Source: Roseospira visakhapatnamensis
GTDB taxonomy: Bacteria; Pseudomonadota; Alphaproteobacteria; Rhodospirillales; Rhodospirillaceae
Length of the DNA: 64,000 bases
Assembly: GCF_014197915.1 (NCBI RefSeq)
Contig: NZ_JACIGK010000011.1
Location: 62,001 to 126,000, forward strand
Reading direction: 5' to 3'
In this document: positions 18,180-27,233 of the stretch, one piece after another
Layout: the number at the start of each line of letters is the position of its first letter
Position numbering within the stretch: the stretch's first letter is position 1
The notes under the pieces: model-generated
The model's input: the letters and a program-made list of their open reading frames with translations, nothing else
Database searches by the model: none
Told to the model about the DNA's origin: nothing
Position numbers and translations under genes: made by a program

Positions 18180-20372
18180 TCACGTCGCGGGGGCACTGTC
18201 GGCCATGGTCCGGCGGCGGCGGCGCCACGTCACGGCGACCAGGACAGCCAGCAGCACCAGCCCGGACAGGTGCACCGGGAACGCGCCGTGGGGCCACAAC
18301 ATCAGGGCCGCCGCCGCCCCCGACCCCAGACGCTCGTACCAGCGCAACGGACTTTCCAGGCAGCCCTGGAACAGACCGGCGAAGGCATAGACGCCAAAGC
18401 AGGCGAACACGAACACCTCGACCTGATCCGGCCAGGTCCCGGTGACCAGCGGCGTATAGGCGAACAGCACAGGGACTATATACAATCCTTTGGCGATTTT
18501 CCAGGCGGCCATGCCCGTGGGCAGGGGCCGGGTCCCGGCGATGGCCCCGGCGGCGAACGCCGTCAGGCAGACCGGCGGGGTGACATTGGAGTCCTGCGAC
18601 AGCCAGAAGATGATGAGATGCGCGCCCAGCAGCGTCATGGAGACGGTGACCGGATCCACGAGCTGGCCGGCCAGCCCGGCGGTGAAGTCGCCCGGCAGCG
18701 CCGAAACCCGCGCCCAGACCGCCTGGGCCTGGGCCTGGGTCATGGGTTCGCCCAGCACCCCGCCCAGGTCGGGCAGCAGCGCGCTCAGGGTCATGGCCAC
18801 GGTCTGGGGGACCGTGCCGTCCACCAGGGCCTGGAGGATATGACCTTCCAGCATCAGGTCGTTCAGGGCCGGCGCGGACAGGGGCGCCAGCACCGCATAG
18901 GCCGCCGTCACCGGCAGGCCCATCCCCAGCACCAGAGACGCCAGGGCGACCAGGATCAGCAGCACCCACAACTGGCCACCCGCCCAGGCGCTGATCATCT
19001 GGCTGAAGGTGTTGCCGATGCCCGTGGTGGCGATCACGGCCACGACGACACCCACGGCCACCAGCAGGATGGCCATGGTGGCGGCGATGCGCGCGCCCTC
19101 GGCCAGCGCCTCCAGCACCGCGCGCGGCCCCATGGGCGCCTTGGACAGCCAGGAGGCCACCACCACCGCCCCCATGGACAGGCCGGCGGCATAGGTGGGC
19201 GTGAAGCCCTGGATCAGCAGCCCCACCAGCACGGCGATGGGCAGCAGGAAATGCCAGCCCTCGCGTATCACCTGTCCGAAGCTCTTGCCGTCCTCCGGCG
19301 CCTCGGCGGACAGGCCCAGGCGGATGGCCTCCACCCGCACGAAGGCCCCCACCGACAGGAAGTAGATGATGGCCGGCAGCACCGACAGCGCGACGATCTC
19401 CACGTAAGGCACCAGGGTATAATTGGCCATGATGAAGGCCCCGGCGCCCATGATCGGAGGCATGATCTGGCCCCCCGTGGAGGCCGCCGCCTCCACCCCG
19501 GCGGCGAACCGGGGCCGGTAGCCGGCCCGTTTCATCAGCGGGATGGTGATGATGCCGGTGGACATCGTGTTGGCCACCGCCGAGCCGGAAATGGAGCCCA
19601 TCAGCCCGGAGCCGAACACCGCCACCAGGCCAGGGCCGCCCACGAAGCGGCCGGCGGCGCAGCGGGCCAGATCGATGATGAAGTCGCCGGCGCCGGAGCG
19701 CACCAGGAAGGCGCCGAACAGGATGAACATGGTGACGTAGGAGTAGGAGATGCGCGCGATGGGGCCGAACAGGCCGTCCCCGGTCAGGTAGGCGCGCATC
19801 ATCATCACCTCGCCCGACAGGCCGGCGAAGTGGAACACACCCGAGACCCAGGGCCCCCAGAGCGTGGCATAGGTCATCGCGATGATGATCAACACGGGGA
19901 TCAGCCAGCCCGAGGAGCGGCGCGCGAATTCCATGGCCAGGCCCAGGGCCAGCAGCGACATGGCCCAGTCCCAGCCATCGAAGGCCATGCCCCGGGCATG
20001 GAAGGCGTCCTCGTACAGGAACAGGTAGCCGACGGTCACCAGGCACAGCAGGCCCAGGACCACGTCGATCCCCAGGACCCAGCGGCGGGCGGCGCGTCCC
20101 GCGACCGGGCGCAACGGGTAGATCAGGGCGCACAGCAGCCCGAACAGGCCGAAGTGCAGCGCCGCCACCCGCAGTTCCGACATGGTGCCGAAGGTGTTCA
20201 GGTAGATGTGGACGACGGCCGTGACCACGCCGATCCAGAAGACGACCAGACGCAGCGGCCCGGCCAACGGCCGCGCGACCGTCGAGACCTCGCCCACCTC
20301 CACGCCGTGGCCGGCGCGCGCCACGGCTTCGGCGTCGGCGTCATCATGGCTGTCCCGGTCCCTCCGCCCCAT
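18180..20372 (-). CDS. TRAP transporter fused permease (4TM/12TM fusion)
   Basis: Large membrane protein of about 730 residues in which the small (DctQ-like) and large (DctM-like) TRAP subunits are fused, as is usual for TAXI-TRAP systems. DctM signatures: GSISGSAVANTMSTGIITIP, ASTGGQIMPPIMGAGAFIMA and GMGLPVTAAY. ATG at 20372 is chosen; GTG at 20378 is an alternative, and more upstream codons are low-complexity. The cognate TAXI binding protein is encoded 145 bp upstream, the gamma-glutamyltransferase downstream. Confidence 0.93.
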   Translation of the reverse strand: MGRRDRDSHDDADAEAVARAGHGVEVGEVSTVARPLAGPLRLVVFWIGVVTAVVHIYLNTFGTMSELRVAALHFGLFGLLCALIYPLRPVAGRAARRWVLGIDVVLGLLCLVTVGYLFLYEDAFHARGMAFDGWDWAMSLLALGLAMEFARRSSGWLIPVLIIIAMTYATLWGPWVSGVFHFAGLSGEVMMMRAYLTGDGLFGPIARISYSYVTMFILFGAFLVRSGAGDFIIDLARCAAGRFVGGPGLVAVFGSGLMGSISGSAVANTMSTGIITIPLMKRAGYRPRFAAGVEAAASTGGQIMPPIMGAGAFIMANYTLVPYVEIVALSVLPAIIYFLSVGAFVRVEAIRLGLSAEAPEDGKSFGQVIREGWHFLLPIAVLVGLLIQGFTPTYAAGLSMGAVVVASWLSKAPMGPRAVLEALAEGARIAATMAILLVAVGVVVAVIATTGIGNTFSQMISAWAGGQLWVLLILVALASLVLGMGLPVTAAYAVLAPLSAPALNDLMLEGHILQALVDGTVPQTVAMTLSALLPDLGGVLGEPMTQAQAQAVWARVSALPGDFTAGLAGQLVDPVTVSMTLLGAHLIIFWLSQDSNVTPPVCLTAFAAGAIAGTRPLPTGMAAWKIAKGLYIVPVLFAYTPLVTGTWPDQVEVFVFACFGVYAFAGLFQGCLESPLRWYERLGSGAAAALMLWPHGAFPVHLSGLVLLAVLVAVTWRRRRRTMADSAPAT

Positions 20373-20517
20373 GTCCACCCCTGTCCCGCGTGAGACAAGC
20401 ACGGCCCCGACACGCCGACGGCATCGCCCGGTCCGCGCACTATGACCACCGGACGGCACCGGGGCCTGTCGGTTGGTCCCGCCGGTTGGTCCCGCCGGGT
20501 GCCTCCCGTCGACCAGC

Positions 20518-21570
20518 CTACTCGGCGATCAGGTGCTCGGGGATGGTGATGCCCTGCTCCTGGTAGAAGAGCGCGGCCCCGGGATGCAGCGGCGCCGGCA
20601 GGCCGGTGATCGCCTTGTCCAGCGCCATGACCTTGGTGGCCGCGTGGATGTTGCCCAGAAACGGCAGGTTCTCGTAGATGGTCTTGGTGATCTGGTAGAC
20701 CGCCTCCTCGTCCACGTCGGCATGGACCGCCAGAACGTTCGGCTGGGCGATGGTGTTGATGGGCTTGTTCTGGTCCGGGTAGGTCCCGGCGGCGATCATG
20801 TACGGGGTCCACAGGGTTCCGCCGCCGTTGGCCTGGGCCACCTGCTCGTCGGTGAAGTCCAGGATCACCAGATCCGATCCGGCGCCCGCGAACGCCTGGG
20901 TCACGGCGGCCACGGGCGGACCGGCGGGGATGTTGAAGCCGTCGATGGTGCGGTTGACGAACGCCTCGGCGCTCGGGCCATAGCCCAGGTAGGCGACATC
21001 GAAGGTGGCGTCCACGTCGATGCCGAGGTTGCCCAGGATGGTCCGGCCCGAGCCCTCGGTGCCTGAGTTCTTCTTGCCGATGGAGAAGCCCCGGCCGTCC
21101 AGGTTGGTGATGTCGGTGATGGTGCCGGTGGTGGCCTGGTCGGCGCGGATGCCGAAGTGCTCCACGTTCTGCCAGAGCATGGTGACCGTGCGCAGCCACT
21201 CTTGCTGACCCTCGTTGGCCATGGCGCCGGTGCCGGTCCAGGCCCACTGACCGTAGAGCCCCTGGAGGATGGCGAACTGAGCCTGATCCTCGCGCAGCAG
21301 CTTGACGTTCTCGCCCGACCCGGCCGAGGTGATGGCCGACATGGAGATCCCGGTCTTGGGCTCCAGGCGCACCTTGGTCAGGGTGGCCAGGGCCACGCCG
21401 ACGGGATAATAGGTGCCGCCGGTGGTGGCGGTGGTCAGGATGTAGCTCCGGTCCTCCTGGGCCCGGGCGGGACCGCCCCAGGGGGTGGACACGGCGACCG
21501 CGCCAAGGCCCACGGCCAGCACGGCGGCGGCGCCCCGGGCGACATAACGGCGGGTGAAGGGTACGTGCAT
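20518..21570 (-). CDS. TAXI family TRAP transporter solute-binding subunit
   Basis: Periplasmic binding protein of 350 residues. The N-terminus (TRRYVARGAAAVLAVGLGAV) is a signal peptide ending before QEDRSYILTTATTGGTYYPVG, the start of the mature TAXI domain. ATG at 21570 has AGGGAG upstream; the frame continues upstream only as repeat-encoded KTGS units. TAXI proteins often bind glutamate, glutamine or other small organic ligands. Linkage to a fused TRAP permease and a gamma-glutamyltransferase suggests a glutamate-related or gamma-glutamyl ligand, by inference only. Confidence 0.92.
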   Translation of the reverse strand: MHVPFTRRYVARGAAAVLAVGLGAVAVSTPWGGPARAQEDRSYILTTATTGGTYYPVGVALATLTKVRLEPKTGISMSAITSAGSGENVKLLREDQAQFAILQGLYGQWAWTGTGAMANEGQQEWLRTVTMLWQNVEHFGIRADQATTGTITDITNLDGRGFSIGKKNSGTEGSGRTILGNLGIDVDATFDVAYLGYGPSAEAFVNRTIDGFNIPAGPPVAAVTQAFAGAGSDLVILDFTDEQVAQANGGGTLWTPYMIAAGTYPDQNKPINTIAQPNVLAVHADVDEEAVYQITKTIYENLPFLGNIHAATKVMALDKAITGLPAPLHPGAALFYQEQGITIPEHLIAE

Positions 21571-21917
21571 GGACTCGCGCTCCCTGTTCGAAACGGTGGA
21601 CCGGGGCGGACGGTGACGCCGGCATGCCGCCCTGGACGGCGCGGCTCCGGCCGCCGTGGTCGCGGATCCGGTTTTGGATCCGGTTTTGGATCCGGTTTTG
21701 GATCCGGTTTTGGACCGGCACCACCCCCGCCGGCCAAGCGCGTTGGTCGGGTAGGCGGCGACGCGGACACCCGGGATCATAGGGCCTTCAGACCGGGGGT
21801 TTCGAGGAAAAAGGTCGAGAAACGGGGCGCGACCGCGCGTCCGGCGCCAGGTGGCGGGGGCGTGCCGTCATCCCCATATCCCGAAACGGTCCCCGTTCAC
21901 GCCTCAAGAGAGTGCCC
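21571..21917. other. Divergent intergenic region with a tandem repeat
   Basis: Region of 347 bases between the divergent TAXI and ChaN genes. It should carry promoters for both and holds the 12-bp tandem repeat at 21664-21711. No further gene is supported. Confidence 0.5.
21664..21711. repeat. 12-bp tandem repeat, four perfect copies
   Basis: GGATCCGGTTTT repeats four times without mismatch, followed by a partial GGA. It lies 94 bp upstream of the TAXI gene start. The TTTT blocks make it AT-richer than its surroundings, and the helical-turn-like 12-bp phase could suit a regulator or variable-number expansion. Function unknown. Confidence 0.9.
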
Positions 21918-22958
21918 ATGCCCCGATTCGGCCTCCCTCTTTCGCTGGTCCCGCTGCTCGCCATGATCCTGCTGCCCCCGATGCCGGCGTCCGCCCAGTC
22001 CACCCCGCCCTGGGGCACGCCGTGGGAGACCACGGTGCGGGCCGCGCACCCCGACGTGGGCACCCTGCGCGCCGGACCGTCCGGCACGGCCCGGACACCG
22101 GCCGAGGCCGTGACGGCCCTGGCCGGCGCCGATCTCGTGCTGCTGGGCGAGAAACACGACAACCCCGACCATCACCGCGCCCGGGCCTGGATTCTGGAGC
22201 GCCTCGTGGAGGCCGGCCGACGCCCGGCGGTGGTGATGGAGATGCTGGACAGCACCCAGGCCGAGGCCCTGGCCGCCTATCAGGCCCGCCCGGACGCCGA
22301 CGCCGCCGGCCTGGGCGAGGCCGTGGGCTGGGCGCGGACCGGCTGGCCCGACTGGACGCTATACCAGCCCATCGCCGCCGTGGCGCTGGACGCCGGCCTG
22401 CCGATCCTGCCCGGCAACCTGCCCACGGCGGAGGTCCGGCGCATCGCCCGGGACGGCGCCGAGGCCGTTCTGGGCGCGGCGGGCCTGGCGCCGCGCGGAC
22501 TGGACACCCCCCTGCCCGACGCCCTGCGCGAGAGCCTGGGGCGGGAGATCCTCGACAGCCATTGCGGCATGCTGCCGGAGCCGGCGGTGCCGGGCATGAT
22601 CGCGGCCCAGCGCGCCCGCGACGGCGAGATGGCCCGCGCCCTGCTGGCCGCCGCGGCCCGCCCGGACACCGACGGCGCCCTGCTGATCGCCGGCAACGGC
22701 CACGTGCGCGCCGATCGGGGCGTGCCCTGGACCCTGGCCCGCCTGGCGCCGGACCTGTCGATCGCCACCCTGGGTGTCCTTGAGGTCGGCGAGGCCGCCG
22801 CCCCGGATACGCCACCCTTCGATCTGGTGTGGTGGACCCCCGCGCTGGAGGACGTGGATCCGTGCGAGAAGTTCGCGGCGCAGTTGGAACGCCTGCGGGA
22901 GCGCCATGCCCCGGACGGCCATGACACCCCGGGTCACGGCGCGACCGGCGCCGACTGA
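21918..22958 (+). CDS. ChaN family (haem/iron-binding-like) protein
   Basis: Protein of 346 residues with an N-terminal Sec signal (hydrophobic 5-25, cleavage near PASAQS) and no lipobox cysteine, unlike ChaN lipoproteins. The Cofac_haem_bdg domain shows [16 protein letters not shown] near the start and [17 protein letters not shown] near the end, the two conserved family motifs. Homologues are thought to bind haem or iron in the envelope. ATG at 21918 is used; GTG at 21912 is an alternative. Confidence 0.85.
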   Translation: MPRFGLPLSLVPLLAMILLPPMPASAQSTPPWGTPWETTVRAAHPDVGTLRAGPSGTARTPAEAVTALAGADLVLLGEKHDNPDHHRARAWILERLVEAGRRPAVVMEMLDSTQAEALAAYQARPDADAAGLGEAVGWARTGWPDWTLYQPIAAVALDAGLPILPGNLPTAEVRRIARDGAEAVLGAAGLAPRGLDTPLPDALRESLGREILDSHCGMLPEPAVPGMIAAQRARDGEMARALLAAAARPDTDGALLIAGNGHVRADRGVPWTLARLAPDLSIATLGVLEVGEAAAPDTPPFDLVWWTPALEDVDPCEKFAAQLERLRERHAPDGHDTPGHGATGAD

Positions 22959-23053
22959 CGGGTCCCGCGCGACCGCCATCGCCGGCCCTGGACAAAGCGC
23001 GCGCCGTTTCGCATACCTGGCCGCGTTCATCACTCCAGGGAGGTCCCGCGACC

Positions 23054-24148
23054 ATGTCCAGCACCGTTCTCATCCTGCCCGGCGACGGCATCGGCCCCGA
23101 GGTGATGGCCCAGGTCCGTCGCCTGCTGGACCACCTGGGCGGCTTCGACGTCCGCGAGGACCTGGTGGGCGGTGCCGCCTACGATGCCCACGGTACGCCG
23201 CTGACCGACGAGACCATGGCCGAGGCCATGGCCGTGGACGCGGTGCTGCTGGGCGCCGTGGGCGGGCCGAAATGGGATACCCTGCCCTTCGCCGACAAGC
23301 CGGAACGCGGCCTGCTGCGCCTGCGCAAGGACATGGCGCTGTTCGCCAACCTGCGCCCGGCGCTGGTGTTCGATGCCCTGGCCGAGGCCTCGACCCTGAA
23401 GACCGACCTGGTGCGCGGCCTGGACATCATGATCGTCCGCGAGTTGACCGGCGGCGTCTACTTCGGCGACCCGCGCGGCATCGAGGATCTGCCCAACGGC
23501 GAGCGCCGGGGCATCAACACCCAGGTCTACACGACACACGAGATCGTGCGCGTCGCCCGCGTGGCCTTCGATCTGGCGCGCAAACGCGACAGCCGGGTGT
23601 GCTCGGTGGAGAAGGCCAACGTGATGGAAAGCGGCCTGCTGTGGCGGGAAGAGGTCCAGGCGCTGGGCGATGCCGAGTACAATGACGTGGCCCTGTCGCA
23701 TATGTACGCCGACAACTGCGCCATGCAGCTCGTGCGCAACCCCAAGCAGTTCGACGTCATCGTCACCGACAACCTGTTCGGGGACCTGCTGTCCGACTGC
23801 GCGGCCATGCTGACGGGGTCGCTGGGCATGCTGCCCTCGGCCAGCCTGGGCGCCGCCGACGCGGCCGGCCGCCGCAAGGCGCTCTACGAGCCGGTGCACG
23901 GCTCGGCCCCGGACATCGCCGGCCAGGACAAGGCCAATCCCATGGCCTGCATCCTGTCGCTGTCCATGATGCTGCGCTACTCGTTCGATCGCGGCGCCGA
24001 GGCCGACCTGATCGAGGCCGCCTGCCAGGACGTGCTGAACGCCGGCATCCGCACCGGCGACATCGTCGCGCCCGGAATGACGCCGGTGGGCACGCGGGCC
24101 ATGGGTGACGCGGTGCTCGCGGCCATGGACGCGCGATCGGGCGGCTGA
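23054..24148 (+). CDS. leuB: 3-isopropylmalate dehydrogenase
   Basis: Third enzyme of leucine biosynthesis; oxidises and decarboxylates 3-isopropylmalate with NAD+. 364 residues, the normal length. [10 protein letters not shown] opens the NAD site, the substrate loop has [24 protein letters not shown] holds the catalytic lysine, the metal aspartates lie in [19 protein letters not shown], and the cofactor loop is [19 protein letters not shown]. leuC and leuD are not next to it in this window. Confidence 0.97.
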   Translation: MSSTVLILPGDGIGPEVMAQVRRLLDHLGGFDVREDLVGGAAYDAHGTPLTDETMAEAMAVDAVLLGAVGGPKWDTLPFADKPERGLLRLRKDMALFANLRPALVFDALAEASTLKTDLVRGLDIMIVRELTGGVYFGDPRGIEDLPNGERRGINTQVYTTHEIVRVARVAFDLARKRDSRVCSVEKANVMESGLLWREEVQALGDAEYNDVALSHMYADNCAMQLVRNPKQFDVIVTDNLFGDLLSDCAAMLTGSLGMLPSASLGAADAAGRRKALYEPVHGSAPDIAGQDKANPMACILSLSMMLRYSFDRGAEADLIEAACQDVLNAGIRTGDIVAPGMTPVGTRAMGDAVLAAMDARSGG

Positions 24149-24248
24149 GGCGCGATCCCCGGTCAACGGAACGGTCCGGCGGCGGCGGCGCGGGGGAGGT
24201 TCAGACGACGGACGCCACCGGACCAAGGCACACGGCTTGGATGGGACG

Positions 24249-24275
24249 GGCGGCCGCGATGGGCGCGCGGCCGCC
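24249..24275 (+). terminator. Possible leuB terminator hairpin
   Basis: Perfect 10-bp stem GGCGGCCGCG / CGCGGCCGCC with a 7-nt loop, about 100 bp after leuB, followed by GTCCTTCTG. The T tract is weak, so it may slow or stabilise rather than terminate. Confidence 0.4.
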
Positions 24276-24789
24276 GTCCTTCTGACATCGTTATCGCCAC
24301 TGTGGAGACAGGCGAGCGGACCCCGCATTGCGAAGACGCAAGCGCGGGCGACGAATGTCCGGGGTGATGGAACGCCGGCCCCGCCCCCATCCGGACCGCC
24401 CCTGCCCGACCATGGCGTGAACCGGCCGATTCGGCGCCACCGTCACCACCGTCGAGACTCCCCCGACCCCTGGGCCACGGACGACCCGGCGCGCGTCCCG
24501 CGCATGGCGATCCCCGCGCGGCGCCCCGGACGCGATGGCCCCAGGAAACCGGATGATTGAAATTTCAGGGAGTCCCGAGAGAGAAAAACCCTTAAAAATA
24601 AGTTGCGTTTCTGCAACACGTCCGCGCCGTCAACACCCGCGCCCCGGCATCGCCCACCCCCAATCCGGCGCCATCGGGGTTCGCATGCGCCTTCAAGCCA
24701 TCCCCCGTAACTTTTTCGTCAAATGTCTTTTTCCGGTCTCAACCGCCCTGACGGACGGTCGCCGGCCCCCCTTGGCCCCGCCACTGTCA

Positions 24790-24804
24790 TGCTGCGGTGC
24801 AGCA
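24790..24804. promoter_or_regulatory. TGC palindrome, possible regulator site
   Basis: TGCTGC-GGT-GCAGCA is a perfect inverted repeat. It fits a CTGC-N3-GCAG pattern, as I recall it for PhaR-type regulators of polyhydroxyalkanoate granule genes, but no phasin gene is seen on either side. Treat as a candidate operator only. Confidence 0.25.
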
Positions 24805-25212
24805 AGATTTGTGTTGGCTTTGGGGCCGTTCGTTGATTACGGTGCCGTCTGGGTGGTCTGGAGCACCCCACGGACACGGGAGGGCGACGCGGTCGACGCG
24901 GCGTCCGGTCTGTCGGCCCGGGGCGGAATGGTCCCTGGGTGGTCTCCTTTTTTGGGTGACCGGGATGCCCTTTTTCAAGGGCCGCATGTCCCGGAACGCC
25001 CGGCCCCGCCCTATCGATGGAGCCTTGAACTGGCGCCCGGAGCCACGGTCCTGACAGACCCTGGCCGCGCCAGGGCTTGGCTTGACGCCGGAGGTGGCGG
25101 GTTCCGTCCCCACGCCACCGGCCCCGATCACCGGCACCGCGCCACCAGCACCGGGCCACCGACCCACTGACCGGCACGCCTGTCGGACCGCAAACCACCG
25201 CAGAGGACCACC

Positions 25213-25905
25213 GTGACCCACGTCCAGAAGCTCGTCCGTCGTCTTGTACCGTTGGCCATGGCCACCACCCTGGTGTTGGCCGTGCTGGCGACCGGTGCCG
25301 CGCGACCGGCGCACGCCGACATGGTGCGCGTCAGCGTGCCTGGGGATCTGCGGATCGACTGGACCAACATGGTGGTGTCGCGCGACGAGCTTCTGTGCCT
25401 GGCCCTGAACGACTATTGGGAAGCCCGGGGCGAGAGCACCCGGGGCCGCGTCGCCGTGGCCCAGGTTGTCTTGAACCGCGCCCGCGACCCGCGCTTTCCG
25501 GGCAGCATCTGCGACGTCGTCAGCCAGAACCGGTCCGGCAAGCCGCGCAGTTGCCAGTTCTCCTGGTACTGCGACGGACGCAGCGACCGGCCGACCAATG
25601 CCACGGCCTGGCGCAGTTCGGTGCTGCTGGCCAAGTCCCTGCTGACGCGCAACAACGCCATCAGCGACCTCACCGGCGGCGCCCTCTGGTACCACAACCG
25701 TACCGTGAATCCGGGCTGGGCGGGCCGGCTGGCCTTCGCCACCCGGGTCGGCGACCACTACTTCTATCGCGAGACCGGGCCGCGCCTGGAACAGGCCCGG
25801 CAGCCGCCGCAGACCTTCGCCGACTGGACCGAGGCCCAGCAGGCCGAGACCGCTGGACCGACCACCGCGCGCGAGGATGGCCAGGTGGCCCGAACCCGGC
25901 GCTGA
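25213..25905 (+). CDS. Cell wall hydrolase, SleB-like (Hydrolase_2)
   Basis: Exported protein of 230 residues. A long signal peptide (about 1-36, ending ARPAHAD) leads to the Hydrolase_2 domain: LLCLALNDYWEARGES contains the catalytic glutamate, followed by VAVAQVVLNRARDPRFPGSI and QFSWYCDG, and WYHNRTVNPGWA near the end. This family includes SleB, which cleaves peptidoglycan glycan strands. Start is GTG at 25213 with GAGGA upstream. The C-terminal ~40 residues are a polar tail. Confidence 0.9.
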   Translation: MTHVQKLVRRLVPLAMATTLVLAVLATGAARPAHADMVRVSVPGDLRIDWTNMVVSRDELLCLALNDYWEARGESTRGRVAVAQVVLNRARDPRFPGSICDVVSQNRSGKPRSCQFSWYCDGRSDRPTNATAWRSSVLLAKSLLTRNNAISDLTGGALWYHNRTVNPGWAGRLAFATRVGDHYFYRETGPRLEQARQPPQTFADWTEAQQAETAGPTTAREDGQVARTRR

Positions 25906-25906
25906 C

Positions 25907-25954
25907 CCCGGCCCCGCGCGGGCGGGGTTGCCCGGCCCCGCGCGGGCGGGGTTG
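25907..25954. repeat. Perfect 24-bp tandem duplication with hairpins
   Basis: Two identical 24-bp units, 25907-25930 and 25931-25954. Each contains the stem CCCCGC / GCGGGG around a GCGG loop and ends GGGGTTG. It begins 2 bp after the cell-wall hydrolase stop. It may work as a tandem transcription or decay barrier; there is no T tract. Confidence 0.8.
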
Positions 25955-26063
25955 ACAGATCCAGGGGGGCGGGCCATCACGGCCTGCCCTTTTTGCATGG
26001 GGGCGGACGGGCCGTCGCGCCCGGTCCCCCCCGCACTCACACCGTGGAAGGACGCGAACAGAC

Positions 26064-27104
26064 ATGGCGTACCGTGACGAGGGATACCGCGTGGCGGTGA
26101 TCGGCGCGACGGGCAACGTGGGCCGCGAGATGCTGGCCATCCTGGCGGAGCGCGCGTTCCCCGTGAAGGAGGTCGTGGCCCTCGCCTCGTCGCGTTCGGC
26201 GGGGCGCGAGGTCTCCTTCGGCGAGGACGACGTTCTCAAGGTCCGGGACCTGGAGACCTACGACTTCACCGGCACCGACATCGCCCTGTCGTCGCCCGGC
26301 GCCAAGGTGTCGTCGGTGCATGCGCCCCGCGCCGCCAAGGCCGGCTGCGTGGTGATCGACAACACCTCGTTCTTCCGCATGGATCCGGACGTGCCGCTGG
26401 TGGTGCCCGAGGTCAACCCGCAGGCCCTGGCCGGATTCCGCAAGAAGCGCATCATCGCCAACCCCAACTGCTCGACCATGCAGATGGTGGTGCCGTTGAA
26501 GCCGTTGCATGACGCCTTCGGCATCCGGCGTGTGGTCGTGTCCACCTATCAGTCCACCTCCGGCGGCGGCAAGGAGGCCATGGACGAGCTGTTCGACCAG
26601 ACGCGCGGCATCTACGTCAACCAGCCCTGGCGCGACTTCCAGAGCAAGTTCCCCAAGCAGATCGCCTTCAACGTCATCCCCCACATCGACGTCTTCATGG
26701 ACGACGGCTCCACCAAGGAGGAGTGGAAGATGAACGTCGAGACGCGCAAGATCCTGGACCCGAAGATCAAGGTGCACGCCAACTGCGCCCGCGTGCCCTC
26801 GTTCATCGGCCATGCCGAGTACATCAACATCGAGACGGACAAGCCCATCGACGTCGACGCCGCCCGCGCCATCCTGCGCGAGGCCGAGGGCGTGTCGGTC
26901 GTCGACCACCGCCAGGACGAGGGCTATGTCACCCCCGCCGAATGCGCGGGCGAGGACGCCGTCTACGTCTCGCGCATGCGCGACGACGCCACCGTGGAGA
27001 ACGGCCTGTCGTTCTGGTGCGTCTCCGACAACCTGCGCAAGGGCGCGGCCCTGAACACGGTGCAGATCGCCGAGGTTCTGTGCCGCGACTATCTGGACAC
27101 GTGA
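26064..27104 (+). CDS. asd: Aspartate-semialdehyde dehydrogenase
   Basis: Converts aspartyl phosphate to aspartate semialdehyde with NADPH, the branch point to lysine, threonine, methionine and diaminopimelate. 346 residues. NADP-binding GATGNVGREM at about 14-23, catalytic cysteine C136 in NPNCSTMQMV, and STYQSTSGGGKEAMDEL after it. Start ATG at 26064 matches family length. A 16-codon open frame overlaps its stop. Confidence 0.97.
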   Translation: MAYRDEGYRVAVIGATGNVGREMLAILAERAFPVKEVVALASSRSAGREVSFGEDDVLKVRDLETYDFTGTDIALSSPGAKVSSVHAPRAAKAGCVVIDNTSFFRMDPDVPLVVPEVNPQALAGFRKKRIIANPNCSTMQMVVPLKPLHDAFGIRRVVVSTYQSTSGGGKEAMDELFDQTRGIYVNQPWRDFQSKFPKQIAFNVIPHIDVFMDDGSTKEEWKMNVETRKILDPKIKVHANCARVPSFIGHAEYINIETDKPIDVDAARAILREAEGVSVVDHRQDEGYVTPAECAGEDAVYVSRMRDDATVENGLSFWCVSDNLRKGAALNTVQIAEVLCRDYLDT

Positions 27105-27154
27105 TGACGCCGCGCGAGGCCATCACCTGGACTCTGAAACGAACCGCGCGGTAA
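27104..27154 (+). CDS. Possible 16-residue leader peptide between asd and alaS
   Basis: ATG overlaps the asd stop (TGATG) and opens a frame reading [16 protein letters not shown]. Its last codons form one arm of the hairpin at 27143-27167, so a ribosome translating it would block the stem. This resembles an attenuator layout ahead of alaS, but alanine codons are not enriched. It could equally be chance. Confidence 0.25.
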   Translation: MTPREAITWTLKRTAR

Positions 27155-27167
27155 AACTCCGCGCGGT
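27143..27167 (+). terminator. Hairpin between asd and alaS
   Basis: Perfect 9-bp stem ACCGCGCGG / CCGCGCGGT with a 7-nt AT-rich loop (TAAAACT), 39 bp after asd and 67 bp before alaS. No T tract follows, so termination or attenuation is uncertain. Confidence 0.4.
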
Positions 27168-27233
27168 CCCCGAGACCCCTCGCAGGGGCGCCGGTCGGGG
27201 GAGCCCAGATCGGGGACGGGAACCAGGAACGCC

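Larger units (their letters stand above)
24149..25212. other. 1-kb gene-poor gap between leuB and the cell-wall hydrolase
   Basis: Long noncoding-looking stretch. Contents: a leuB-distal hairpin (24249-24275), a second hairpin around 24322-24348 with stem TTGCG/CGCAA, an AT-rich island at about 24553-24625, and a TGC palindrome at 24790-24804. Open frames crossing it give low-complexity Arg/Pro proteins without domains. Small RNA genes are possible but not recognisable by eye. Confidence 0.5.

Noticed and set aside
16494-20393. Plus-strand open frame of about 1300 codons
   Set aside because: Lies opposite the gamma-glutamyltransferase and TRAP permease, and its product is low-complexity His/Gln/Gly/Arg.
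24535-25170. 211-codon open frame in the leuB-hydrolase gap
   Set aside because: No family features, poor codon-position bias, and no ribosome binding site; kept only as part of the gene-poor region.
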